Part shown: piece after piece, positions 27,495 to 36,051 of the stretch
How positions within the stretch are numbered: the first letter of the stretch is position 1
How the letters are laid out: each line of letters begins with the position of its first letter
Origin: Chromatiales bacterium
Lineage (GTDB): Bacteria; Pseudomonadota; Gammaproteobacteria; Xanthomonadales; SZUA-36
DNA length: 44,375 nucleotides
Assembly (NCBI GenBank): GCA_024640025.1
Contig: JAHEFT010000008.1
Span: 1 to 44,375, forward strand
Direction of reading: 5' to 3'
Made by a program: the position numbers and the translations under genes
Notes under the pieces: generated by a model
The model's database searches: none
Seen by the model: the letters and a program-made list of their open reading frames with translations, nothing else
Told to the model about the DNA's origin: nothing

Positions 27495-27518
27495 CCTGTT
27501 TGCCGCAGGAGAGTGGAC

Positions 27519-28301
27519 TCAGTCTCCCTTGCTCATGGAAAGATCTTCGTGGTGTTCCCAGATCTGAAAATCGGTACTCCAGGAAGCTCCGGAGAACTGT
27601 TTACCCAGTTCAGCAGCCGCCTCAGGTCCCATGTGCCGGGAAAGAAAGGTCATGAAATCCTCCTGGCCGCGATCAAGACTGGCGAAGTTCTCGTGCGGGA
27701 TGATCACGCTTTCCTGGAGTTTGCCGCCGATCGTTGAAGCCCATAACCAGAGATGATCGTCGGTAGCCCAGCCCTGGTTCAGGGCGACCTGGCTCATTTT
27801 ATCGCGCGCAGCATCGAAGTCCTGGCCGCTGCCTGGCTTGATATTAAACTCGGTAACAGCGAAGAATTTGTAGGAACCCGCTGCGTCGACCCAATGCGAG
27901 TTGCCCCAATCGATGGACTCAAAATAGTGCGCCGCTTTTTTGGTGAGCGGCAGGACGTGCTTTTTGAAGTGTTCGTCTATTTCGGTGGCGCCTGATCGCC
28001 ACGCCCGGTAGCTGTCCTGGTCGGCCCAGTTGAAGCAGCAGAAGCGGATAGCGTAACGATCGAGTTCGTCACCGAGCATCGGCGTGTAGACGTTCCACGA
28101 ACGCGGGTCGCCATGCTCCGCTCTGAAAGCCATGTGTTCACCCAGGGCCTCTCTGAGTTGCGCGTCATGGCCCTCCTTGGGCGTGACATACCAGATGTCA
28201 GCCAGTGGCGGAGGAGCATCGGCGGCCAGGGTGACTGCCGGCAACATGAAACTCATTGCGGCGATAAGGCTCAGAACGAACTTCACGGGTCTTTTGATCA
28301 T
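27519..28301 (-). CDS. exported protein of unknown function with two similar halves
   Basis: 260 residues from ATG 28301; an in-frame start six codons upstream is less likely because it would delay the signal peptide. MIKRPVKF, a hydrophobic core and a probable cut after LAA near residue 27 indicate Sec export. The mature protein seems to hold two alpha+beta halves: one from IWYVTPKEGHDAQLREAL to WGNSHW, another from FFAVTEFNIKPGSGQDFDAA to FQIWEHHEDL. Both begin with a beta strand ending in KxG, as in dimeric alpha-beta barrel (ABM-like) proteins; this fold is inference. It is terminated by a strong hairpin and transcribed divergently from prfB. Confidence 0.75.
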   Translation of the reverse strand: MIKRPVKFVLSLIAAMSFMLPAVTLAADAPPPLADIWYVTPKEGHDAQLREALGEHMAFRAEHGDPRSWNVYTPMLGDELDRYAIRFCCFNWADQDSYRAWRSGATEIDEHFKKHVLPLTKKAAHYFESIDWGNSHWVDAAGSYKFFAVTEFNIKPGSGQDFDAARDKMSQVALNQGWATDDHLWLWASTIGGKLQESVIIPHENFASLDRGQEDFMTFLSRHMGPEAAAELGKQFSGASWSTDFQIWEHHEDLSMSKGD

Positions 28302-28341
28302 TTGGCTTTCCCTCAACAACAGTAGCGGACTAATTTATCAC

Positions 28342-28370
28342 AGTATAAACCGGCATTGGCATTGTGTAGA
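28342..28370 (-). promoter_or_regulatory. candidate promoter of the 27519-28301 gene
   Basis: On the minus strand TCTACA (28370-28365, four of six) is followed after 17 bp by TATACT (28347-28342, five of six), 41 bp before the ATG. The region is shared with the divergent prfB promoter. Confidence 0.4.
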
Positions 28371-28402
28371 ATGCAGCCTCCGATTTTTCTGGACTATTCC
28401 AA

Positions 28403-29498
28403 GTGGAAACCAATCTGCAAACCAACCTGATTGAAGACCTTTCGCGCCGCACCGAGGCGCTTAGGGGGTATCTTTGACTACGCCAGCCGGCGCGACAGGC
28501 TCGAAGAAGTAAACCGCGAGCTCGAAAATCCCGATATCTGGAGCGATCCGGAAAAGGCCCAGGCGCTGGGTCGCGAACGTGCCGGTCTCGAGACCATCAT
28601 CCATACACTGGACGAACTGACTGAAGGGCTGGCCGACGCCGCCGAAATGCTGGACCTGGCGATCGAAGAAAAAGACGCAGAAATCGTCGAAGCCGTCAGC
28701 GGCGATCTCGACGATATGGAAAGCAAGGTCGAACGCCTGGAATTCCAGCGTATGTTTTCGGGTGAAATGGATTCCAGTCCGTGCTTTCTTGACATCCAGG
28801 CCGGCTCGGGCGGCACCGAGGCCCAGGACTGGGCCGAGATGCTCCTTCGCATGTATCTGCGCTGGGCAGAACGGCGCGGCTGGGAAACGGAACTGCTGGA
28901 AGTTTCATCCGGCGATGTGGCCGGCATCAAGAGCGCAACCATCTATATCAAGGGCGACTATGCCTACGGCTGGTGCCGCACGGAAACGGGTGTGCACCGC
29001 CTGGTCCGTAAATCGCCGTTTGATTCGGGCAACCGCAGGCATACCTCGTTTGCCGCGGTATTTGTCTCGCCCGAGGTCGATGACAACATTGAGATTGATC
29101 TCAATCCGGCGGATATCCGCATCGACGTATACCGGGCCTCGGGCGCAGGCGGTCAGCATGTCAACACTACTGATTCGGCCGTGCGCATGACACATATTCC
29201 CACCGGAATCGTGGTGCAGTGCCAGAATGACCGTTCGCAGCACAAGAACAGGGATCACGCGATGAAGCAACTGCGTGCGCGCCTGTATGAACACGAAGTG
29301 CAAAAGCGCACCGAGGAGCACCAGAAGCTCGAGGACTCCAAGTCGGATATCGGCTGGGGCAGCCAGATCCGCTCCTATGTGCTGGACCAGTCCCGCATCA
29401 AGGATCTGCGAACAGGCGTGGAAATCGGTAACACCGGGGGCGTACTCGATGGCGATCTCGACCCCTTCGTCGAGGCATCCCTTAAACAGGGCCTTTAA
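28403..29498 (+). CDS. prfB: peptide chain release factor 2, made by programmed +1 frameshift
   Basis: 365 residues after frameshifting: 28403-28474 (24 codons from a GTG), skip of T28475, then 28476-29498. The frame-0 TGA at 28475-28477 follows CTT, with the internal Shine-Dalgarno-like AGGGGG at 28463-28468. Downstream are SPF of the stop-recognition motif in RKSPFDSG and GGQHVN in GAGGQHVN, whose glutamine triggers peptide release. RF2 reads UGA and UAA. Total length equals E. coli RF2, and the N-terminus [13 protein letters not shown] parallels it. The internal TGA is not a mutation but the known autoregulatory device of RF2. Confidence 0.96.
28460..28477 (+). promoter_or_regulatory. RF2 programmed frameshift site
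   Basis: CTT AGG GGG TAT CTT TGA C matches the E. coli prfB recoding signal: an SD-like AGGGGG spaced three nt from the slippery CTT, then the in-frame TGA followed by C. Low RF2 slows termination and favours the shift. Confidence 0.95.
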
Positions 29499-29567
29499 CG
29501 ATGTGGTTAAATTGTGTGAGCCGGCTGTGCCGGTAATCCAGAGAGCAAAGCGGAACCATCAATCAAA

Positions 29568-31082
29568 ATGACCAATCCAAAAATCCCCGACACCGAAGTC
29601 GACGAAAACCGCCTGATCGCAGAACGCCGCGGCAAGCTCGCGGCCCTGAGGGAGAGCGGCCAGGCCTTCCCCAATGACTTCAGGAAAGACTCGACCAGCG
29701 GTGCATTGCACAGCCGTTTCGATGCGCTGGAAGCCGAAGATCTGGCCCAGGTGGAAGAGGAGTTTTCACTGGCCGGACGCATGATGGCGAAACGGGTCAT
29801 GGGCAAAATAGCCTTCGTCCTGTTACAGGACCGCAGCGGCTCGATCCAGTTAATGATCCAGCGGGATAACCTGCCCGAGGGGCTCTTCCAGGCTTTCAAG
29901 CACTGGGATGTCGGCGACATTGTCGGTGCCGTCGGTCGTATTGTCCGCACGCAGAAGGGCGAGCTTTCGATCCTGGTGAGCGAGTTGAGATTGCTGACCA
30001 AGTCGCTGCGGCCCCTGCCCGAAAAATTCCACGGGTTGACGGACACAGAGATGAGATACCGGCAGCGTTACGTTGACCTGATCATGAACGAAGAATCCCG
30101 TTCGGTGTTCCGCACCCGCTCGAGGATCATCACGTTTATCCGATCTTTCATGGAAGCGCCGGAACGTGATTTTCTCGAGGTGGAAACCCCCATGATGCAC
30201 CCCATTCCGGGCGGCGCAACGGCCCGGCCGTTCGTCACCCATCACAACGCGCTGGACCTGCAGATGTTCCTGCGCGTGGCGCCGGAACTGTACCTCAAGC
30301 GCCTGATCGTCGGCGGGCTGGGCCGCGTATACGAGATTAACCGCAATTTCCGTAACGAAGGGGTATCTACCCGCCACAATCCTGAGTTCACCATGCTGGA
30401 GTTCTACTGGGCATACGCCGACTACAACGACCTGATGGATTTGACCGAGGCCATGCTGGCCGGCCTGACCCGGGCGGTGACGGGCGACAGCACGGTGATG
30501 TACCAGGGTGACGAAATTCATTTCAGCGGTCCCTACGAGCGCCTGTCGGTCGAGGCGGCCGTGCGCCGCTACAATCCGCAGTACCAGGACGCCGATCTGT
30601 GGGACATCGATTTCCTGCGCAAGGCTTGTTCGGATCTGAAAGTCCATACCGAAAAGAGCTGGGGGCCGGGCAAGCTGTTGACCGAATTGTTCGAAGCAAC
30701 CGTGGAAGAGCAGTTATTGCAACCCACGTTTATCACCCAGTACCCGACAGAGGTTTCGCCCCTGTCACGGCGCAACGACAGCAACCCGGAGGTCACGGAC
30801 CGTTTTGAACTGTTCGTCTGCGGCCGGGAAATCGCCAACGGATTCTCCGAACTGAACGATCCGGAAGACCAGGCCGAGCGGTTCCTGGCCCAGGTTGAAA
30901 ATAAGGATGCCGGCGATCTCGAAGCGATGCATTTCGATGCTGACTACATCCGGGCGCTGGAGTATGGAATGCCGCCGACAGCAGGCGAGGGCATCGGCAT
31001 CGACCGCCTGGTGATGATCTACACCGATTCGCCGTCGATCCGCGACGTGCTGCTGTTCCCTTATATGCGGCCGGAGGCCTGA
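29568..31082 (+). CDS. lysS: lysyl-tRNA synthetase, class II
   Basis: 504 residues. The N-terminal OB-fold anticodon domain includes [15 protein letters not shown]; class II motif 1 is near FLEVETPMM, motif 2 is [20 protein letters not shown], and motif 3 is [10 protein letters not shown] near the C-terminus. It charges tRNA-Lys. It follows prfB by 69 bp as in E. coli. The gap has a small CCGGC/GCCGG hairpin at 29521-29533 and no convincing separate promoter. Confidence 0.97.
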   Translation: MTNPKIPDTEVDENRLIAERRGKLAALRESGQAFPNDFRKDSTSGALHSRFDALEAEDLAQVEEEFSLAGRMMAKRVMGKIAFVLLQDRSGSIQLMIQRDNLPEGLFQAFKHWDVGDIVGAVGRIVRTQKGELSILVSELRLLTKSLRPLPEKFHGLTDTEMRYRQRYVDLIMNEESRSVFRTRSRIITFIRSFMEAPERDFLEVETPMMHPIPGGATARPFVTHHNALDLQMFLRVAPELYLKRLIVGGLGRVYEINRNFRNEGVSTRHNPEFTMLEFYWAYADYNDLMDLTEAMLAGLTRAVTGDSTVMYQGDEIHFSGPYERLSVEAAVRRYNPQYQDADLWDIDFLRKACSDLKVHTEKSWGPGKLLTELFEATVEEQLLQPTFITQYPTEVSPLSRRNDSNPEVTDRFELFVCGREIANGFSELNDPEDQAERFLAQVENKDAGDLEAMHFDADYIRALEYGMPPTAGEGIGIDRLVMIYTDSPSIRDVLLFPYMRPEA

Positions 31083-31093
31083 TCGCCCGGGAC

Positions 31094-32092
31094 GTGGAGA
31101 CTCTTGTTTCTGTCATCCTGCCGGTGCGCAATGGCGGAGATTTTTTAGGGGCGGCGACTGCAAGCATACTTGGGCAGTCACTTGCAGCGCTGGAACTGAT
31201 CATCGTCGATGACCACAGCGACGACTCGGCAATCCGTAATCTTTCCGCTTCGGATGCACGACTCATTCGTCTCGAAAACCCCGGGAATGGCGTCAGCAGC
31301 GCTTTCAATCACGGGCTGGCGCACGCCACGGGGCGCTACATAGCCCGGATGGATGCCGACGATATTGCATTGCCCGGCCGTCTGCAACGCCAGTACGAAT
31401 ATCTTGAGGCCCATCCGGATATCGATATCTGCGGCGCTTGCGTCGAAATTTTTTCTGATCAGGAACTGGGCGGCGGCAACGCCCGCTACCAGGCATGGCT
31501 GAATGCCTGCCGGTCGCCGGAGCGGATCAGCCGGGAGCTTTTCATAGAAAGCCCGATTCCCAATCCAACCGCTCTTTTTCGACGTGAAGCCCTGCTCAGA
31601 CTAGGGGGATACCGGGAACCCGGGTGGCCGGAGGATTATGATCTGTTCCTGCGAGCCGACGCCCTGGGCATGCGGATGGGCAAGCCGGAGGGGATCCTGT
31701 TTCGGTGGCGGGAGCACGCGGGGCGCCTGACGCACAGTGATCCCCGCTATGGACGGGAAAAGTTCCAGCAAGCCAAGGCCTGTTATCTTTCGCAACACAG
31801 GCTTGCAGATAAAGGTCCGGTTCTGATCTGGGGTGCCGGCCCCGGCGGACGCCTGATCCATGATCTTCTGCGGGAGCAGGGCACGCCTATCATGGGTTTC
31901 CTGGAGGTCCATCCGAGGCGTATTGGCGGACAAAAGCGCGGCTTGCCGGTCTGGCCGATCGCGAAGCTGGCGCAAATGCCCGAAATTTTTACCCTGGTCG
32001 CAGTCGGTTCGGCGGGCGTCCGTCCGGAGATCCGTGAATTCATGCGTCGCCATGACCGGGTCGAGGGCAAGCACTACCTGTTTGTTGTCTAG
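31094..32092 (+). CDS. family 2 glycosyltransferase with C-terminal nucleotide-binding-like domain
   Basis: 332 residues from a GTG start 11 bp after lysS. The GT-A domain (to about 230) has SVILPVRNGGDFLG, IIVDDHSDD, the metal-binding DADD at 87-90 and the acceptor-site WPED at 178-181 followed by RWREH. The last 90 residues are unlike a usual GT2 end: VLIWGAGPGGRLIHDLL with a GxGxxG loop at 247-252 and a Rossmann-like strand order, resembling the N-terminal domain of PglD-type sugar acetyltransferases. It probably transfers a sugar to a surface polysaccharide, but no other glycan genes are nearby. The extra domain's role is unknown. Confidence 0.85.
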   Translation: METLVSVILPVRNGGDFLGAATASILGQSLAALELIIVDDHSDDSAIRNLSASDARLIRLENPGNGVSSAFNHGLAHATGRYIARMDADDIALPGRLQRQYEYLEAHPDIDICGACVEIFSDQELGGGNARYQAWLNACRSPERISRELFIESPIPNPTALFRREALLRLGGYREPGWPEDYDLFLRADALGMRMGKPEGILFRWREHAGRLTHSDPRYGREKFQQAKACYLSQHRLADKGPVLIWGAGPGGRLIHDLLREQGTPIMGFLEVHPRRIGGQKRGLPVWPIAKLAQMPEIFTLVAVGSAGVRPEIREFMRRHDRVEGKHYLFVV

Positions 32093-32110
32093 CGCAATAG
32101 AATAAAGCAC

Positions 32111-32893
32111 ATGAGCACACTGAAAACACTCCTGGTACAGGCGCAATTACGCTGGAAAGATCCGGCCAGGAATCGTGAACACCTGCAGGGCATGATTGCT
32201 GCCGAAGAGCATGGTTTTGACCTGGTCGTTCTACCAGAAACTTTCACGACCGGCTTCCTGGGCGATACCGATCTTCCAGCCGAGGGCATGGGCGGACCGA
32301 CGGTGCAATGGATGAAGGGGTTGGCGAAAAAATACGATTGCGCGATTTCCGGCAGCGCAGTCATTACGGAGCAGGAGAATAGATTCAACCGCCTCGTATT
32401 TGTCACGCCGGAGGGGGTTTGCGGTTACTACGATAAGCGCCACCTGTTTGCTTTTGGCGGCGAAAACCGCCGCTACGCTGCAGGCAGGCAACGGGTCATC
32501 CTGAATTACCGGGGCTGGCGGATCAATCTGCAGATCTGTTATGACCTCCGGTTTCCCGCCTGGTGCAGGAACCGCGGCGACTACGACCTGATGCTGCTGG
32601 TGGCCAACTGGCCTTCGAAACGTGTGCGGCACTGGTCATCCCTGCTGGAGGCCCGGGCGATTGAAAACCAGTCATGGGTGATCGGCGTCAACCGGGTGGG
32701 GCAGGACGGCAACGGATTGCAATACCCTGGCCACAGCGTGGTACACGATCCCTCGGGTCAATGCGTGGCGAACCTGGGAAACGTCGAGGCAGCCACTGTC
32801 GTTGAGATGGACCTCGCCGCCGTGCAAAAATCACGCGAAGAATTTCCTTTCCAGGCGGATGCCGACGAATTCCTCATCACCGGCCTGGATTAA
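32111..32893 (+). CDS. nitrilase-superfamily amidase, probable omega-amidase
   Basis: 260 residues. The Glu-Lys-Cys triad is visible: E43 in LPETF, K109 in YYDKRHLF and C143 in QICYDLRFP. This resembles the YafV/omega-amidase branch, which hydrolyses 2-oxoglutaramate-type amides in metabolite repair. Cytoplasmic, no signal peptide. It follows the glycosyltransferase by 18 bp and is convergent with the channel gene. Exact substrate is inferred from branch resemblance only. Confidence 0.85.
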   Translation: MSTLKTLLVQAQLRWKDPARNREHLQGMIAAEEHGFDLVVLPETFTTGFLGDTDLPAEGMGGPTVQWMKGLAKKYDCAISGSAVITEQENRFNRLVFVTPEGVCGYYDKRHLFAFGGENRRYAAGRQRVILNYRGWRINLQICYDLRFPAWCRNRGDYDLMLLVANWPSKRVRHWSSLLEARAIENQSWVIGVNRVGQDGNGLQYPGHSVVHDPSGQCVANLGNVEAATVVEMDLAAVQKSREEFPFQADADEFLITGLD

Positions 32894-32898
32894 AAGAT

Positions 32899-34605
32899 TC
32901 AGGAGGCGCGTTTTCTCGCCAAACGTCGCATGATCGCCCCGCGTGGCTGCGGCCGGCCCGAAGCTACACTGACCAGTGCTGTCGGTTCCCTGAGGGCAAA
33001 CAGCATCTCGTCGCGGGCCGCACCCCTGCCGGCAAAAAGCAGTGTGTCGCCTTCCTGTAACGGGTAGTCCGGGCCTGGAAGAAAAAGCCGTGAGGAACCC
33101 CGTTCCAGCAACAGGCAGACGCAGGCCAGGGAAACATTCTCCGGTGTTCTTGCGTTCCGGGTCAGATGCTCCATTCGAACCTGGACACCCTCACTTTTGG
33201 CCGCCCGCAGGCTTTCCGCCCAGATACCGGTCAGGTGCATTGTCCAGAGGCTGGGTGCTCGGCCGTCCAGCACGCCCGCCAGGCGATGTTTCACCGAATT
33301 GGCGAAGTCTTCGCCCTGGTGGATAAGGTGGTCGATAAATACCGGCAACAACGGTGTCGTCGCCACAGCCAGAATGCGACGCGCAACGATCAGGCTGCGC
33401 CGTGCCACCAGGTCGGCGCCCGATACATCGAACAAATCATCGTTCTGGGAGTTTTCCTGCCGGGCGACAACGAACAGGTGGGGATTCAATTCACGCGCCG
33501 TCATGATGATCGAGAGATTGTCTACGTCGTCCCCGGTTCCGGCAACGATACCGACCGCCTCCCGCACGCCGGCCTCTTCCAGGGTAGACGCTTCGGTTCC
33601 CCGGCCCAGCACCGAACCCGGCCGTTCGTTGACGCGCTCGGGGTGCACATCAATGACCGTATAGGGCACTTCGGCCTCGTCCAGTTTCACAGCCATGCGG
33701 GAACCGAAACGACCCACGCCTGCGAGGATCCAGTGGCCGTCGGGCGGATTGAGTTCCGTGCGCAACCGGGATCCCGGCACGCTGATCAGCCAGTCCTGCA
33801 CCAGGTACTTGGTCGGCGATGACAGGGCCAGGAAAAACCGCTGGGCGAAAATCGTGTAGGGGTCCACCGTTACTTCCGTTCCGAAAGAGGCCATGTTGGC
33901 TACCACGCGTCGCGTTTCTGCACGCGCCAGCACCGGCAATTTCGGGCGTAGCAGCTTGGTGGTTATGGCAATGGTCAGGTTGGCGTTTTCGTCATTGGTG
34001 ATGGCGATAACACCGATGCAGTGCCTGATCTCCTCCCCCAGCCCGGCGATGTCGAGCAGGCGCCGGTCGGTCACATCTCCTGAAAGCGCGGGTAATTGCG
34101 AAAACTTGTCGTCAAGAGCCATGCTGTGGACGATGTCCGCCTCACGTTCCAGCACGGCAGCGCTGATGCCGCGCTTGAGCAGGCCCTTGACGATTGTTTT
34201 GCCCGTATGGCCAAAGCCGCACACGATGTAGTAATTCGTGCGCATGCGTTTGACCCGCCGGCTGAAGCGGCTGCGCGCCAGGACGGCACGAAATTGCGGG
34301 TCCACCAACAGGCTGATGATCGTGCCGATGGAATACAGCCAGGCGATGACGTTGGGAAACAGAATGATGACAGCATAGAGCCGCTGGATATCGGTGAATG
34401 CGTAGGGGACCTCACCAAAGCCGATCGTCGTTGCCATGATTGCAATGAAATACATGGCGTCGAGGTAGCTGACCGTCACCGGGTTTCCCGAGGCGTCCGC
34501 CCCGGGAATCTCGACCATGACGAAGACCGACAGAGAGTAAACCAGGATCAGTAAGATTAGCGGCGTTCGCAGCCGCCGCATCGTCAGCCATACGATATCG
34601 TTCAT
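32899..34605 (-). CDS. potassium channel protein with two RCK (TrkA-N) domains
   Basis: 568 residues from ATG 34605, which overlaps the stop of the upstream gene by one base (TAATG). Two membrane helices (about 12-31 and 76-100) flank a pore loop with filter TTIGFGE at 59-65, close to TTVGYGD. Cytoplasmic RCK domains follow: the first with VCGFGHTG (G130-G135), the second with LAGVGRFG (G296-G301), then a C-terminal TrkA-C-like section. It is likely a ligand-gated K+ channel of the inner membrane. The pore has F-E where Y-D is usual; this occurs in other prokaryotic channels but selectivity is not proven. A longer open frame upstream overlaps the neighbouring gene and is rejected. Confidence 0.9.
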   Translation of the reverse strand: MNDIVWLTMRRLRTPLILLILVYSLSVFVMVEIPGADASGNPVTVSYLDAMYFIAIMATTIGFGEVPYAFTDIQRLYAVIILFPNVIAWLYSIGTIISLLVDPQFRAVLARSRFSRRVKRMRTNYYIVCGFGHTGKTIVKGLLKRGISAAVLEREADIVHSMALDDKFSQLPALSGDVTDRRLLDIAGLGEEIRHCIGVIAITNDENANLTIAITTKLLRPKLPVLARAETRRVVANMASFGTEVTVDPYTIFAQRFFLALSSPTKYLVQDWLISVPGSRLRTELNPPDGHWILAGVGRFGSRMAVKLDEAEVPYTVIDVHPERVNERPGSVLGRGTEASTLEEAGVREAVGIVAGTGDDVDNLSIIMTARELNPHLFVVARQENSQNDDLFDVSGADLVARRSLIVARRILAVATTPLLPVFIDHLIHQGEDFANSVKHRLAGVLDGRAPSLWTMHLTGIWAESLRAAKSEGVQVRMEHLTRNARTPENVSLACVCLLLERGSSRLFLPGPDYPLQEGDTLLFAGRGAARDEMLFALREPTALVSVASGRPQPRGAIMRRLARKRAS

Positions 34606-34988
34606 TAGCGGCGGATAGTAATGGTCTCGGCCACGAGCAATGTCACGGAGACAAAGTTGGCCAGCAGGGCGCCGCCGGAGACGGATACGATGCTGGACAA
34701 AACGTTTCCGGTGACGCCGGCCTCGGTCGCATAGGCCGCGTAGGCCCAGATGAAACACGCAATCATTAACTGCAGGTCGGCCACCAGGCTGGTCGCCAGG
34801 AGGACAGCGCCAATTTGTGAACGGTCGCCGAATTTCATGATCGTGGCGATCAGGCTGACGGCCAGGGCAGCGCCCAGCTCCATCGCGTGGTGGTGTTCCG
34901 GGTTATCGATGTCGCCGATAAAGAAACCGAAATTCAGGGTGAGAGCGAGGACGATGAAAAATCCGAATACGACCTTTTCAAAATTCAT
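34605..34988 (-). CDS. small four-helix membrane protein coupled to the potassium channel
   Basis: 127 residues, mostly hydrophobic, with probable helices at about 5-25, 36-52, 58-80 and 94-122, and a polar loop GDIDNPEHHH after the first. Between helices it has MKFGDRSQIGAVLLATSLVADLQL, which looks highly conserved. It resembles the uncharacterised DUF6394 family from memory. Its stop and the channel start share one base, so the two are translationally coupled, suggesting an accessory subunit; that is inference. Confidence 0.75.
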   Translation of the reverse strand: MNFEKVVFGFFIVLALTLNFGFFIGDIDNPEHHHAMELGAALAVSLIATIMKFGDRSQIGAVLLATSLVADLQLMIACFIWAYAAYATEAGVTGNVLSSIVSVSGGALLANFVSVTLLVAETITIRR

Positions 34989-35094
34989 TGACAGGTTCTC
35001 CCAGGTGGTTTCTGGCTGCGAATACAGGTTTGACTTCCTAGACTAATCCGTTTCTCCGCCCGCTTCCACCACCCGGGGCTGGTTCCTGGACTGA

Positions 35095-36039
35095 TCAAGG
35101 TGCCTCCCCGCTTTCTTCCTTGATTTCCGTGAGGAATGCCAGGACGCCAAGCACCGGGCCATCAAAGTATTCCATTCGCCCGGTCCGGACCTGGCGGCTC
35201 TGCTTCAGTTCGAAAACGTGGAATGATGCCGGAAGGGCGGGCGGAATCGTATCCTCACCGGTTGCCGGCGCTGCCGGGATTTCCGCACTCCAGACCGGTT
35301 CCCGCATCTGCAAATCCAATTCCAAATGCAGGAACCGGGTGCGTTTGAGTGTGACGGTTCCATCCAGCCGGTAGTAATAGACCGGATCGGGCAACATTGG
35401 CCCTTCAAGTTCATCGTTGAGATTCATTCCTGCTTTATCCAGGGCATCAAGGCCGGCGGCATCCGCAAAAACCGTCGCTTGTGCAGTATCGGGTGCTTTG
35501 GCGCCCGGATTTGCGGGCTCTGCCCGGTAAGCAGCCCACGGGTCTTCGACCATGACCACGTCAAGGTCATGCAGGCGCAGGACGGGGAAGGGTTCCTCGC
35601 TGCCCTGTTCCCACGAAAGGTATTGTTCCGGGCGGTATGGGCCGCTGAGACGCAGGCGCCGCCAGGCTTCCTTCATGGCGCTGCTCATTTCCTCCAGGTG
35701 AACCAGTCGGTTGGGATCTAATTCTGCGATGGTCAGTTCTGCACCGGTTACCTCTTCAATCCCCTCGTCGGCCAGTACGCTTTCCGCGGTTTCAGGATCA
35801 ACTGCGTCTGCGCCTCCTGTCCCTTCAGCAGCCGTACCCCCATCATCCAGGGCGGGAGGGGTCAGGAAATCGGTCGCCCCGGAATAATCCGGCAGTTGAA
35901 GCCGTTCCCGCGCTTCTTCGTTTTGCTCCAGTTGCCTCAGCACCAGGATTTCCACCCGGTAACGGGTATCCTGCGCCCAGGCCGGGGTCATGCAGGTGAC
36001 CGTTAAGAGAAATAAGATTAAAATATATCTATATCTCAT
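35095..36039 (-). CDS. csiV: CsiV-family periplasmic protein
   Basis: 314 residues. A signal peptide ends after AWA (about residue 22), then YRVEILVLRQ, the conserved start of the CsiV family; the C-terminus has FHVFELKQSRQVRTGRMEYFDGPVLGVLAFL. CsiV was described in Vibrio cholerae as a peptidoglycan-binding protein affecting cell shape, and the gene commonly lies next to mfd, as here (12 bp). The middle (about 60-110) is acidic and low-complexity. The leader and signal region are AT-rich compared with its surroundings. Confidence 0.85.
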   Translation of the reverse strand: MRYRYILILFLLTVTCMTPAWAQDTRYRVEILVLRQLEQNEEARERLQLPDYSGATDFLTPPALDDGGTAAEGTGGADAVDPETAESVLADEGIEEVTGAELTIAELDPNRLVHLEEMSSAMKEAWRRLRLSGPYRPEQYLSWEQGSEEPFPVLRLHDLDVVMVEDPWAAYRAEPANPGAKAPDTAQATVFADAAGLDALDKAGMNLNDELEGPMLPDPVYYYRLDGTVTLKRTRFLHLELDLQMREPVWSAEIPAAPATGEDTIPPALPASFHVFELKQSRQVRTGRMEYFDGPVLGVLAFLTEIKEESGEAP

Positions 36040-36051
36040 TGAATATAAGCC

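Noticed and set aside
28475-28477. In-frame stop in prfB read as a disabling mutation
   Set aside because: The surrounding sequence is the known programmed frameshift signal of RF2, and the rest of the gene is intact.
34606-34758. Longer N-terminus for the potassium channel
   Set aside because: The 51 extra residues overlap the upstream membrane-protein gene, are arginine-rich and unlike a channel N-terminus; the TAATG start gives the normal layout.
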